Below, piece by piece: positions 53,746 to 64,000 of a stretch of 64,000 nt of DNA (position 1 is the first letter of the stretch; each line of letters begins with the position of its first letter). A program made the position numbers and the translations under genes. This DNA is from Trichopria drosophilae (lineage: Eukaryota; Arthropoda; Insecta; Hymenoptera; Diapriidae), in the NCBI GenBank assembly GCA_030407085.1, contig CM059582.1, forward strand, positions 91,562,501-91,626,500, written 5' to 3'. The notes below the pieces were generated by a model. It made no database searches, was not told the origin of the DNA, and saw only the letters and a list, made by a program, of their open reading frames with translations.

Positions 53746-55385
53746 ACGCTCCGGTACAACCCAACCCACCTCCTGGAAGGGCGGAAACTGGGTGACGGGC
53801 TTACGCCCGACCCCAACAGATGGCGCGGGGTTCGGCTATCGTGCCGATCTGTGATGGGTTTCGTCACAGTACTTAATAACTTCGAAAACCCCAAAACCCC
53901 TGTATGGTTAATATATGAATGTTTTATACTTAATTCCTTATCTATATTTATTATCATCAATGTATTTCATTAAATGTATCAACGCTGTGCAATTAATAGA
54001 AAGAACTGTTAACCTTTTTTATATTTAATCTCAGAGGGAATATTACTTGTACGGAATATAGGAGTTCAAGTAATTAGTCGTGGCAATGCTTTTGGATTGA
54101 ACATGCAAGTGACATATTTTCCATGGAAAGTAATAAAACACCTTTTCGTGCATGAACTTGTTACTGAGGTAAAATTTTATAATATTATTATATTAACATT
54201 TTTTAAAATAACTTTATATAACTATTTTAAATTTTATAGACGTATTTACAACTTATTGAAAATGTATTATATGACCTGATCCTAAACTATTGTAATAGCC
54301 AAGAAATTTTTCCAATATATCAATCTGGTTATATAACCCTTTTCAGTTGCAAAACGGCACTTTTAGATGTATCTGAGGATGTACTGTCGAGCATTGATAA
54401 ACAAATGCTAAGGCTCGTGTGTCTTCTTGATTTCAATATTACTTTTGACAACTTAGTTAGATCACGATCTAATTGTTGCGAAATTATCATATATCAGTGA
54501 TACTTCGTGGCAATAAGATGATCTCTGATCCTAGGTTTGATTTTTCAAATGTATTTCATGTTTCTTTTTTTTGCGGTCTTGCGATTAAACATCTCGGAAT
54601 TTTTATATTATGAGTTTTGATTCGCGATTTTCGAAGTTCGCTTTGCATTTTAAGTTGAGATTAGTTCCGACATTTAGTTTTCCAAAATTCGCCGTCATCC
54701 CGTTCGTAATCCCAAGGCCATTTATAGTAGAATTAAGTGCTTTAGAGTTCAGCAAGTAAGCCTTCGGATGTTGATTAGGTGACTATACGTGATCGCGCGT
54801 TCATGTTGCGTTAATCCCCTTGTAGAGTAACCTTTCGCAGTCGATACACTGTCTTTTGTGTTGAATACGTTTTGTGCATTAATTAGGTCTTTAGCGTTCT
54901 ACAACTGCTTGCAGTTAGATTTTCTTTCGGTTTAGCCGAGTCTTTTTGCGTTTGCGTTTCGGATGTAAAATCGAATTGATTCCACTGCGCAAGGGATTCA
55001 CGGTTACGGATTAATAGCGTATATTTGATAGAATTTAAGATTGCTTACGTAATGTTCCGGAAAAACAGCATGTCGGATCGTATAGTAATCGAACGCGGAT
55101 TTACGATCCTGACGTAAATAACTACTACACTGACATCTTTGTTGGAGATGGGCATTATTGTTGCTGTCCGTTAGACTTGCAGGTCCCGGAACCCGAACCA
55201 AAGCAAAACGGAACCGAAGGAAAATCAACCTCGCTTCATGCATGTGGTATGTCGTTTTTTTTTTGTACGGCCGTTCCTCCCTACCCCCTCCACCCTCCAT
55301 AATCTCATCTATTCTAATGCTTGTTTTATTTTCATTTTTGCTCAGTCATTTAGATAACTGGATCTTCCTATTTTCTGACTTTTTT
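53746..55385. other. no gene recognised
   Basis: A GC-rich patch at 53746-53870 contains the hairpin CGGGCTTACGCCCG and separates the right foldback arm from another CGAAAACCCC word (53881). The remainder is AT-rich with no recognisable coding motif. Confidence 0.45.
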
Positions 55386-55387
55386 AT

Positions 55388-55389
<2 letters not shown>

Positions 55390-55432
<43 letters not shown>
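55390..55432. repeat. CT dinucleotide microsatellite
   Basis: About 21 CT units. Confidence 0.95.
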
Positions 55433-55435
<3 letters not shown>

Positions 55436-55559
55436 CATCCTATCGTAAACGAACGATGGCTTCGCGAAGAAAAGCCGGTAGCCGAAACAGATAGAAACCT
55501 AGTATTACTACAAATTCTTATTCGGTCCGAATAAGCCGAACGACGAATCAAGATTTTCA

Positions 55560-55685
55560 GTTTGTGATGTTGTGTCCGGAAAACTCAGGAAATGTCATAA
55601 TTCGTAATTTTGCGTCCGAAAAATTTCGGACATTCGATAGTTGGTAAAGTTGCGCCCGAAATACTTCGGAAATTAGTTAGTTATA
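55560..55685 (+). repeat. degenerate ~52-bp tandem repeat, three units
   Basis: Units carry GTTG(T)GTCCG(G)AAAACTC.GGA, TTTTGCGTCCGAAAAATTTC and GTTGCGCCCGAAATACTTCG, spaced about 50 bases. Confidence 0.6.
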
Positions 55686-56072
55686 ATTGTTAGGATATAA
55701 ATGTTGTTTGAGAATGAACGGCCGAGGAGAAAAATAACAGTAAACAACGTTACTTCTTAGAAAGTTTATTGACACCGCGATTTCCAATTCTCCTACCGAA
55801 CTAGACGCGAGAAAAGCAAAAGCCGAACTGAACTTGCAATTTTTTCGCGATCACGAAAGTGGGTCCCCGGGATCGTACATGTTTGAATTCGATGAATAAA
55901 GAGTAGTGGTGTTCCTCGGCATTGTCCGGTAACCATGCGGTTACTAGCGGCCACGGATCGAACCTATAGATTATGACTTTCCTAACGAGGCTGATGGTAG
56001 GCTCAGAACCCTCTGTACTCTGAGTCTACTAGGACAATTTTTTTTTAACTATTTAACTTAAATATTGTTATA

Positions 56073-56433
56073 CAGGGTGTATCTAAAACTCCGGAATCGA
56101 CCTACATCCGTAGGTAGGTTTTTTTTCGGAATCGAATGGTACTGGAAATAATTTTCTGGAATGTAGGGTTTTTTTTAATTGAACGTTAAAAACGTATTTA
56201 TTTCGGGGGATTGCCTCAGCGAAACATTTGAGACAACGTACAATTGGCCTTTGTGCTCTGTTTTAGTTCGTTTGCGGGATTTGTTGACAATTGAAAGTCA
56301 AATTCAAAATTCCCGGGAAGGCAGGTTCGAGCTGACAACTGATGGCAGGCGATTTCTAACTAATATTACCAAGCCCATTCGTAGAAAGGAACGGCTTCTA
56401 GTATGGCGTAATGAAGCAAATAAAGAACGATGA
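56073..56433 (+). mobile_element. mariner-like terminus with short unidentified frame
   Basis: CAGGGTGTATCTAAAACTCC follows TA at 56071, as at other Tc1/mariner ends in this window. No partner terminus was found downstream. The 84-codon frame at 56179-56433 has no recognised motif. Confidence 0.4.
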
Positions 56434-56434
56434 T

Positions 56435-57335
56435 TGCTGTTATTAATATGACTTCATTAATTTATGTACTAACCTTACTCTTTTCGTCACACAGGATACT
56501 ATTAACTAATAACTAATAAATTGCCGCGCATAAAAATTGAAACATTGTTGGTTTTAAAAACATGCAAAATAGTATAAAACGAAACATTTTTTTTTTATTC
56601 GCTTGGGTTTAAATTATTAAGAATTAAATAAATTAACCATTTTCGGCCTGTTTCGCATGCTCTGTATTATTGCGAATTTGGAAAATTATTCTCCATATTG
56701 ACATAAATTTATGGTAAATATTTGAGCAAAAATGTGAGGAATTTTCGAGAAAATTTAAAGTTTTAAACGAAAAACATCGCCTACACGGATATAAAAGTTG
56801 GTATAACCAACTAAATGCTTGATCCAACCAACATTTTGTTATTCCAACTAACTTTTTTTCCGTATACGAGATTCGGCAAACGAAAATTAATTGTCTTTAT
56901 CGGGTAAAAAAATGGCACGCGAAAAAAAATTGTAACATTTTCTTTATTTTTAGAAGAACTGAATTACTAATTTTGGTAAAAACAGAAGTGGTCAAAATCT
57001 TACTAGAAATACATAAATCATGCATGGCTCCTGAATATTAAAAAAATATCACGCGTGACAAGGTATATTTAAAATACAATTCACAATCAATAATGACTTA
57101 TGAATAATAAAAATATATTATAAATTGAAGGGAAATAATCACAATTGAAAATGAATTAAGAATTCATGTAAAAATAGTCGAGATTTCCGGTTTTGGACTG
57201 GGTGAGTTTTGAGAGTAGTTTTTGTCAGCATTTTGTATAGTATACTCACCTTTTAAATCCGCCCTCACTGAGAGAGTATTCTCAGAAATTCTTACAAATT
57301 TAGAGTATTTGGTCGAAAGGGTGTGTCCTGGGGTA
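56435..57335. other. AT-rich DNA, no gene recognised
   Basis: Only short frames without motifs are present. Confidence 0.5.
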
Positions 57336-57601
57336 CTTAACAACAATACAGGTGTAATTCGGCGCGAAGAACGTGTGACGAGGAACGGAGGAACAGCCGG
57401 TGGATCCGCATAGAAGGGAACGTCGATTTGGATTCGATTCGATTCATCATAGATTTCCGATGGTGCATCCGATGAGGAGTCTCCAGAAAAGAAGGGGGCG
57501 TCATCTGTGAGCGGCTGGACGACATCAACGAGGTCTGCCGTCTGAGCGAAGACAACTGTACGGGGAGAGAAGGTGTACCCCTGGTAAGAGCGCGAATACG
57601 A

Positions 57602-58234
57602 GTGTGTGTGACGGATGGAGGTACAGTAGAAAATATTAAAATTTTGAAGTATATAGTGGGGAAAAGGTTGAGGAAAAAGAAAAAGCTGAATGCATTTTTT
57701 ATGGATCTGAAGGCCGCTTTTGATAAAGTGGATAGAAGCGTGCTGCGGGAGATGATGAAAAAGAGAGGGATAAATGAGGGTATGCTAGAAAGAGTGAGAG
57801 AGATATATATACTGAGACGAGCTGTATGGTTAAAATAGGAGGGAAGAATTTGGGTACAAAATGGAGTAAGACAAGTGTGCCCGCTGAGTCCAACTCTGTT
57901 TAATATATACATGGCAGATCTAGAAGACAATTTAAATAAGGGGATAGGAGGGGTAAAAATTGGAAAAGATATGGTGTGGTCAATAGAATATGCAGACGAT
58001 ATAGTAGTGGTAGCAGAAGAGGAAGACGGACTGAGAGATATGGTGAGAGGGGTTAAACGGTATCTGACAACAAAGAAATTGGAACTGAGCATGGAGAAGT
58101 CGAAGGTAATGGTATTTAAGAATGGTGGGGGGAGAGAAAGGGAAAGATTTTGGTGGTGGGGAGAGAAAAGATTAGAAGAAGTTAAGAAGTATAAATATTT
58201 GGGATGTGTGATGGAAGGAAGGGGGGGGGGATAA
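57602..58234 (+). pseudogene. LINE-B reverse transcriptase core
   Basis: One frame with a single TAG at 57836-57838. Motifs in order: TVENIKILKYIVGKRLRK, NAFFMDLKAAFDKVDR (first catalytic D), RQVCPLSPTLFNIYMADLED, WSIEYADDIVVVAEE (YADD, the two catalytic aspartates), TKKLELSMEKSKVMVF and EVKKYKYLGCVM. These are RT motifs A to E of a LINE polymerase, which primes on nicked target DNA. The frame ends at a G run (58219-58230) that causes a frameshift. The N-terminal RT-0 region and endonuclease are absent. Confidence 0.88.
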
Positions 58235-58288
58235 AGAGCATATAAGAGAGGGATATGGAGTTATGGAGAAAGAAAGTTTAAGGGGGAT

Positions 58289-59093
58289 ATGAGATTGACG
58301 TTGAAGTTGTTTGACAGTATTGTGAAGGGAATTTTGTATTATGGGGTGGGGATATGCGGATATGGAGAATGGAAGGAAGTAGAAAGTATACAAGAGAGAT
58401 TCTTAAGATGGATATTAGGAGTGGATAGAACAACACCAGGATATATAGTAAGGGAAGAGTTAAAGAGGAATAAGCTAAGGGTCGAGACGGGGTAGAGAGC
58501 TGGAAGGTTTGAAGAGAGCCTGGAAAATGGAGGGGGAGGTGAAATCGGGAAAGCGTGTATGAGGGTGAATAGAAAAGAGGAGCGAGAAAAAGGGTGGGAA
58601 AAGTAGACACGGGGAAGTTTGGAACGAAGGGATTATATGTGGAGAGTAGGAATGAGTGAAGCAGGGCTGAAGGAATACGGGGAGAATAAATGGGAAGTGG
58701 CGAGGGAGAGAGATATAGAAGTAGACGAACAAATGAGAGGAGAGGCGGTTAAGGGTTCTAGGTCATGTAGAAAGTATGAGAGGGTGAACGGCATTCCAGA
58801 ATACATAAACAGATGCAAACGAAACGAGGGGAAGAAGTTGGTTAGAATTGCGAGGTGGAGATGTGGGAGTGAGGAGAAGGCGAACAAGTATTGGATGTAA
58901 GAGGAAAATAGGAGGTTTAGGTTGTGTGGCAGAGAAGAAGAAGATATGTAACTCCTGAAGAAAAGGTGTGAGTATGTGAAGGAAAGAATGGGAAGAAATA
59001 TGGATATTTTGAATCAGGACGGGCGGGGATATAAGTGGATGGAAATGATAGAACGAATTAGAAGAGAGAAAGAAAGAGAGTGATCGGGAGAAA
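58289..59093 (+). pseudogene. LINE-B ORF2 C-terminal domain
   Basis: Shifted frames continue the protein: MRLTLKLFDSIVKGILYYGV with CGYGEWKEVESIQERFLRWI (58289-58495), then ERDIEVDEQMRGEAVKGSRS to LVRIARWRCGSEEKANKYWM (58619-58900), and after a stop RLCGREEE...RCEYV...GRGYKWMEMIER. The CxxC...H...C-type zinc motif typical of LINE C-termini appears incomplete. Frameshifts near 58490, 58600 and 58900 break it. Confidence 0.75.
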
Positions 59094-59118
59094 TGAGTGC
59101 ATAGTGAACGAAAGAGTG

Positions 59119-59309
<191 letters not shown>

Positions 59310-59506
59310 TTTTTTTTTTTCCGAAGCGACGATGGAAAGCTTTACCAGCCACCCCTGCCGGCCGGCGCCCGCAGGAGTGCGGGGCTCGCGTCCGCTAAAA
59401 CCACCTCCGCTTAGACTGTGATTCCCCCCTCGGAAACCGCCGGAAGGCATTACTTCGAGGGGGGCAGTCTATGACTCAGAAGGCCCTCCGCCGATGTTTT
59501 GGCTCT

Positions 59507-60886
59507 TCAGGTCTGGACGATGTTATTGCCTCTTCCTTCTTCTTCTCTTCTGATGGCATTCAGCCTATCGATGATGGATGTGGCGATGGTGACCACCGCG
59601 TCCCATCCCTCCTGTGAGGCGAGCACACATTCCCCAAAGCCCTCAGGTGTTAGTGGTCCTCCTCCCGAGATCCGGAGCTGTTCCCGTTCCGCTGCAAATC
59701 TCGGACAGTAGAAGAGGACATGGGCCACGTCTTCGTCGACACCAGGGCATGTCGGGCACTCCGCGTTTTGGTAAATGCGGAAACGATGTAAGTAACTGAG
59801 AAAGCAGCCGTGCCCGGTGAGCACCTGGGTGAGATGAAAGGTGATGTATCTGTGTTGTCTGCCCGTCCACTTTGCTACATCTGGGATGAAGCAGTGGGTC
59901 CACCGCCCCGAATCCGCTGAATCCCATCTTGTTTGCCACTCCTCTATGGTCCTCATGGACCATTTGTCGTGGTTCAGCTCCTGGTCGGCGATGTCCTGCC
60001 TTGTACACCTGCCTTCGCGGTGTACAGCTGCCCTCTCAGTAGCAAGAAGGTCTGTGGGAGGGAGTCCCGCGACCACCGAGAGAGCGATCTCCGATGCAGA
60101 ACGGTAGGCACGGGCCACTCTTAGGGCGGCTTTTCTATAAGCCCGCCGACAGGTGGCTCCGTAGCTCTTATGGATGTTCATGGCATCAGCCCAGATCGGT
60201 GCCTCGTAAAGAATAACGGAGGTTACTACCGATGAATGGAGGGACCGTCGCGGTTGTTTCGGCCCCCCAATATTGGGCATGATGCTGGAGAGCGTACGAG
60301 CCACTTTGGAAGCCTTTGCGCCTGCGTTCATTAGGTGTTGTTTGAACGACAGCCGCGCATCTAGAGTGACTCCAAGATATCTAATAGTGTCCACCGTCCT
60401 GATCTGCCTATCTTCCACCGTGAAGGTGGCGTATACCCTTTTCTTCGTTCGAGAGATGAGCACCGCCTCCGTCTTCTCTGCCGCCAGATCTAACCCACGG
60501 TTGCTCAACCACCTAGCTACTACCTCGATAGCTTCATCTCCGCTAAATTGCACCTCGTCGATGGTCTTCGCGACGACGATTAGTGCAAGGTCGTCTGCGA
60601 AAGCTACCATGAACACTCCGTTTTGAAAGGATTGCCTGAGCATTCCGTCATATAAGACGTTCCAGAGCAAGGGTCCCAGAACCGAGTCCTGCGGCACGCC
60701 ACCCGTGATGTTGTATGAGTGCCTGCCGTCATCGGTGTCATAATACAGGGTCCGGTCTGTAAGGTAGCTTGAGATGGCTTCTTTTAGGTAGAGCGGCACC
60801 TTCAGATCTTCGAGTGCCTGCATGATGCAATCCCATCTGGCCGTGTTGAAAGCGTTCCGTATATCCAGAGCAATGATGGCACACAT
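59507..60886 (-). CDS. R1-clade ORF2: RT palm to C-terminal zinc motif
   Basis: Open 459-codon antisense frame. ALDIRNAFNTARWDC holds the first catalytic aspartate (D8), GGVPQDSVLGPLLWNVLYDG is motif B (~62-81), VAFADDLALIVV carries FADD (96-99), and TIRYLGVTLDARLSFKQHL is motif E. The C-terminal part has VLTGHGCFLSYLHRF and the zinc motif CPTCPGVDEDVAHVLFYC (C377, C380, H389, C394), as in R1-type proteins. The start is not natural: similarity begins at the break where RT motifs 0 to 2 were deleted (near 60890). It is the best-preserved polymerase piece among the LINEs here. Confidence 0.9.
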   Translation of the reverse strand: MCAIIALDIRNAFNTARWDCIMQALEDLKVPLYLKEAISSYLTDRTLYYDTDDGRHSYNITGGVPQDSVLGPLLWNVLYDGMLRQSFQNGVFMVAFADDLALIVVAKTIDEVQFSGDEAIEVVARWLSNRGLDLAAEKTEAVLISRTKKRVYATFTVEDRQIRTVDTIRYLGVTLDARLSFKQHLMNAGAKASKVARTLSSIMPNIGGPKQPRRSLHSSVVTSVILYEAPIWADAMNIHKSYGATCRRAYRKAALRVARAYRSASEIALSVVAGLPPTDLLATERAAVHREGRCTRQDIADQELNHDKWSMRTIEEWQTRWDSADSGRWTHCFIPDVAKWTGRQHRYITFHLTQVLTGHGCFLSYLHRFRIYQNAECPTCPGVDEDVAHVLFYCPRFAAEREQLRISGGGPLTPEGFGECVLASQEGWDAVVTIATSIIDRLNAIRREEEGRGNNIVQT

Positions 60887-61250
60887 GCACCTGGTGTTTC
60901 GGCTGCCACTGATGGAACGTCTAGCGGCTCGGCTGCACCAGCGATTGCCATCAGACCAGTGCCCATCGGCCGTTTCCGTTGATCTGGGAATAGATGGCCG
61001 ACGACTTTGTCAAGGAGGGATGGACACGATGGTGCGTTGGGTCCCCTGGACTTGATATTGTTCATGACCGTTTTATACGGTCGCCCCCAGGGGTCACGGT
61101 CCACCTCCTCACAAAAGTCCTGCCAGCACTTTCTTTTTGCGGCCTTGATGGCAATCTTGAGCCTCTTCCTCTTATTTTTATAGTCCGCGGCGAGTTGGTA
61201 GTACCGGGGCTTACGAATTGCTCTCTGGTGCAGCCTTCGGGCCCGAAGGC
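60802..61250 (-). pseudogene. R1-clade ORF2 linker and RT N-terminus, deleted
   Basis: Antisense DRDPWGRPYKTVMNNIKSRG is the region before the RT-0 motif in R1-like ORF2, and upstream bases (61110-61250) read KNKRKRLKIAIKAAKRKCWQ. After PLDVPSVAAETPGA the frame passes directly into DNA that in another frame encodes the ALDIRNAF motif, so roughly 180 residues of RT (fingers, motifs 0-2) are deleted. Confidence 0.7.
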
Positions 61251-61251
61251 A

Positions 61252-61884
61252 CTATCGACGAATAGCTGCGATATCCTCGTTCCACCAGTAAACCGGCGGT
61301 CGGCCGCGAGGATTTGATTTCACGGCCATAGAGGCATCGCAGGCTGCTGTTAAGGCTCGGGTGAGGCATTTGGCTCTCTCGTCCGCTATTTCCTCGACCT
61401 CCATCTGTTCCAAGATGTAAAGGAACATCTCTCGATCGAAGGTGGCCGGTGCCCATCTCTCTGTTCTCAAGCTTTGAACCCTTCTTGCTGCTCTACCAGT
61501 CAGTTGGAGCAGGTACACCAAGGCCTGATAGCCACTGCCCGTGTATCGGTCGCTAACTTTCCAGCCCAACCCTTCCCCCATCAATTTTGGGTCGACGAAG
61601 GTCAGGTCGACTACGGAGGACTTGCCGGCCTTGGAGTAGGTCGGCTTTCCCCCCGTGTTAGCGATCTCCAACTCCAGTAACGAGAAGGCCTCAATGAGGG
61701 CATATCCTCGATGGTTGATCTTTGCGCTACCCCATTCCGTCGCCCATGCATTGAAGTCCCCCCCGATCACTAGTGGTAGTCGGGAGATTCTTGCACTGGT
61801 GACGATGGCCTCCAGGGATTCTTGGAACTCGTTGATGGTAAGACTGGGAGGGAGGTAGCAACTGTATAGTCTTATACCAGCCAC
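61252..61884 (-). pseudogene. R1-clade ORF2 endonuclease, C-terminal part
   Basis: Antisense frame with RLYSCYLPPSLTINEFQ, LVIGGDFNAWATEWGS (GDFNA, catalytic N/D region), SSVVDLTFVDPKLM (DLTF) and, in place of the usual SDH, SDRYTGSGYQALVY. The frame continues through PPVYWWNEDIAAIRR to a stop at 61252-61254. The final histidine of SDH seems altered (SDRYTGSGY), which would impair nicking. The N-terminal ~50 residues of the domain are not in this frame. Confidence 0.8.
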
Positions 61885-61932
61885 AGCAGGTTCTGGGCCA
61901 CCGAACAGTGATTGAGGTTTATTTGGATCACC

Positions 61933-63140
61933 TTAGCCATTGTTAGTCGGTGCTCCAACCTCTTGCGTTGCCCGATGTTTGGCTACGCAGTCCTCAATCT
62001 TGTGGCCCTCTTGACCACACCGGAAGCACTGCGCCGAGCGATCGACCGCGCTTACAATCCCTTGCCAGGTGTCCGCTCTCGTGGCACCTGTAGCAGCGCG
62101 GGGATCTTTCACGCAGTCGAATCCGGCATTTAACTCAGCCAATTTTAAGCTACCCCTTTTGCAGCAGTTCGTTCGCCACTGCGACGGGAAGCAAGATATT
62201 GGCCGCCTGGGTTCCACTATATGGTCCCCTGAGCTTGATATTCAAGCTCTAGGAGCAGTTCGCCTGCTTTCGTCCGCCTGATGGCGGTCACCCTTTCTCC
62301 TAAAATTCGCAGTTCTGATGCTGCTTTTATTGTTTTCAGGATGTCGACAGGGCGGCGGGGTCGGAGGCCGGATATTTATTCCGGCTTCCCCCTGTGCCGT
62401 TTGCCGACATCCTTTCCCAGCTGCTGCTGATGTTGTTGCTGTTGCGGCCGTTGTTGTTGCTGCTGCTGCTGCCGTTGTTGTTGCTGCTGATCCGCCTTCT
62501 TCTTTACGCTTTTCTTGACCACCGTAACCCAGTCCTGGTATTTGGACTGGGCTTGCCGCCGTTATTCTGCAGCTGATGGTGATGGTATGGGGCATTCTTC
62601 TTCTTCTCTCCTGACCCTTTTTGTCGCTGGCAACTTCAGCGGCGAGGGTTCTTTACGCTCGGGAAGTTCTGGGGGCTGGCGGAACAGGGGCGACGTGATG
62701 CACGCCTGCGAAGCCCCCGAGCTTTCTCGTGCCTTGGCGTAATGGCTAAAGGCACGCAGTGTGCCTTTGGTCATATTCTTGAGCTCCTTGTGGAGATTTT
62801 TCTTTTCCTGGATAAACTTATAGTCTCGTACGCCTTTCCTGATAGAGTGTCACTTGTAACATTTAATGCTGTTGGGGCCGAGTGACCAACCCCAACAACA
62901 CTGCGGTTGCCTGATCACGACGCCGGAGAGCCCGCTTGCTCACTCGTATTCGACGCCGGTACTGGGGATCCGACCCCTGCACCGTAAGCTTTTGTCTGCA
63001 GCTGATCTTCCATACTTGGTTTATTGTTTGGGGTTCCTTCCCGTAGCTAGTTCTTTGGTCCGCGTCGGGTATTTTATTTCTCCGATACCTTTTACCAGCA
63101 TTCCCCGATCCGCCACCTGGGGACGCGCCCATTAGAAGGA
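61933..63140 (-). pseudogene. R1-clade ORF1 (Gag-like) with CCHC knuckles and poly-Q
   Basis: Antisense frames, 5' to 3': MGASPGGGSGNAGKRYRRNK (near 63135), MTKGTLRAFSHYAKARESSG (62774), a CAG-repeat tract encoding poly-Q at about 62410-62500, ERVTAIRRTKAGELLLELEY in the Gag-like domain, and the zinc knuckles CYRCHESGHLARDC and CFRCGQEGHKIEDC separated by a frameshift near 62040. Such proteins bind the element RNA. Stops and shifts at 62863, 62560 and 62230 disable it. ORF1 ends at 61933, about 50 bases before the endonuclease frame. Confidence 0.75.
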
Positions 63141-63197
63141 ACCAGCAAGACTCCGGCGCGCGGAGTACACGGAACGGAGTACGCGGAACAAAATGTA

Positions 63198-63201
<4 letters not shown>

Positions 63202-63281
<80 letters not shown>

Positions 63282-63362
63282 GGTGGGTGCGTGCGAGCGT
63301 GCCTGCGTGGGTGCGTGCGTGCGTGGGTGCGTGCATGCGTGCGTGCATGTGCGTGTGCGTGT

Positions 63363-63430
<68 letters not shown>

Positions 63431-63443
63431 CTGTGTGTGTGTG
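63202..63443. repeat. GT microsatellite, compound
   Basis: (GT)n at 63202-63278, then variant GTGC/GGGT units, a GC run near 63365 and (GT)n again to 63443. It borders the 5' end of the antisense R1-clade LINE. Confidence 0.95.
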
Positions 63444-64000
63444 ATATTGGAATTCTATTGGAACAGTGCATAATGATGCATAACACAGTTGAATTTTGAG
63501 AAAAAATTTAACTTTTATACCCGACATCATTGTAACGACCTCCAAATGGCGTCAACAATGAACATTTCTTTGAAAAATTTCTGAACGTTCTTTCTCGAAA
63601 ACTACGCGCTGTTGTTAAAAAATGCTAAGAGTGAAAAGTTCTTAGAATTAATGGAGAAATATAGTGAAATTTTTTTTTAGATTTTTGAGTCATTTTTCAA
63701 CACTTGACATTTTCAACATTTTTTTCAAAATTATAATTTATTTATGAAAAATTCAGAAAAAAATTTGGTGTATTCACTTATGAATTCTATGATTTTTTTG
63801 TACTTTGCCATTTTTTCCAAAAGTTGATCGTTTTTTGGGGGGAAAAACTCCTAAACTATAATATTTGAAATTCATTTCCTCGAAAACTATCAACTTTTCG
63901 ACAAAATTGCAACAAACAAATAACTCTTAGAATTCATCAGAGAATACACTAAATATTTTCAAAAAAGAATTTTTTGTAAATAAATTACAATTTTGAAAAA
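63444..64000. other. AT-rich DNA, no gene recognised
   Basis: Contains loosely repeated phrases (TCGAAAACTA at 63595 and 63882; GAAAAATT.AGAAAAAAATT) suggesting an old tandem duplication of about 280 bases. No coding frame. Confidence 0.5.

Larger units (their letters stand above)
57410..59110 (+). mobile_element. LINE-B: 5'-truncated copy of the LINE-A family
   Basis: Plus-strand, purine-rich coding sequence from the RT palm to the C-terminus of ORF2. Its last segment GRNMDILNQDGRGYKWMEMI (near 58990-59050) matches the end of LINE-A. The 3' UTR is missing: the sequence runs into a GC/GT microsatellite at 59119. Confidence 0.8.
59310..63190 (-). mobile_element. R1-clade LINE flanked by AC/GT microsatellites (Mino/Waldo-like), internally deleted
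   Basis: Antisense element: 3' poly(A) (T run 59310-59320), a 3' UTR with GTGGTTTTAGCGGACGCGAG, ORF2 (59507-61884) and ORF1 (61933 to about 63140). Both flanks are GT arrays on the same strand (59119-59309 and 63202-63443), so the target was probably an AC repeat. R1-clade families Mino and Waldo are known to target AC/ACAY repeats. The N-terminal half of RT and the first part of the endonuclease are missing. Confidence 0.82.

Noticed and set aside
53485..53769. 94-codon frame matching the frame at 50963-51322
   Set aside because: The protein similarity merely reflects that the two loci are inverted copies of one DNA repeat; there is no sign of selection on coding capacity.

Overview
The window looks like a transposon-rich stretch of an insect nuclear genome. 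A hymenopteran, perhaps an ant, is my best guess, because of the combination of R1-clade LINEs in AC microsatellites, mariner-type elements with a DUF4817-like N-terminus, BEL/Pao, Gypsy and piggyBac-like relics, and many short CCTAACC/TTAGG-flavoured repeats. I recognise no ordinary host gene, rRNA gene or CRISPR array. Base composition is AT-rich outside the elements; GC-rich islands coincide with LINE or LTR element bodies.

Layout. 1-4.4 kb: AT-rich DNA with a degenerate 48-bp tandem repeat, a broken antisense copy of a multi-copy insect gene family (CRHHI / RRPGAFHHAR motifs) and a 120-bp dispersed-repeat array. 4.4-8.5 kb: non-LTR retrotransposon LINE-A between two ~470-bp direct repeats. 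10.3-14.9 kb: a decayed antisense transposase-like gene split by a 2.9-kb mariner-type element with very long, internally repeated inverted termini. 15.0-24.1 kb: a foldback MITE, then a near-perfect 3.7-kb tandem duplication, each unit carrying a truncated mariner-type transposase, ending in a large inverted repeat with ~820-bp arms. 24.4-33.2 kb: an antisense Gypsy fragment (Gypsy-1) split by a nearly complete BEL/Pao element (two LTRs, 5-bp target duplication, polyprotein broken by two stops). 33.4-34.9 kb: an internally deleted piggyBac-like element. 35-42 kb: AT-rich DNA with dispersed repeats, small MITEs, a decayed Jockey/CR1-like LINE and a tRNA-like SINE head.

42.3-50.3 kb: a GC-rich, G-run-rich R1-like LINE remnant followed by a second, internally deleted antisense Gypsy (Gypsy-2). 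51.0-53.75 kb: a foldback-type structure whose inverted arms enclose a 14-copy, ~46-bp tandem array; its core word recurs in the inverted repeat at 21.7-23.9 kb. 55-57 kb: microsatellites and a mariner-like end. 57.6-59.1 kb: LINE-B, a second copy of the LINE-A family that keeps the RT core missing from LINE-A. 59.3-63.2 kb: an antisense R1-clade LINE bounded on both sides by GT/AC microsatellites, as expected for target-specific Mino/Waldo-type elements. The end of the window is AT-rich with no gene seen.

The coding sequences do not form a pathway. They are replication or transposition modules of independent mobile elements, nearly all disabled by stops, frameshifts or internal deletions. 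The most informative features are structural: nested insertions that date each other, a precise mariner insertion whose virtual removal keeps the target frame open, long direct repeats around a LINE, and two foldback systems sharing a repeat module.
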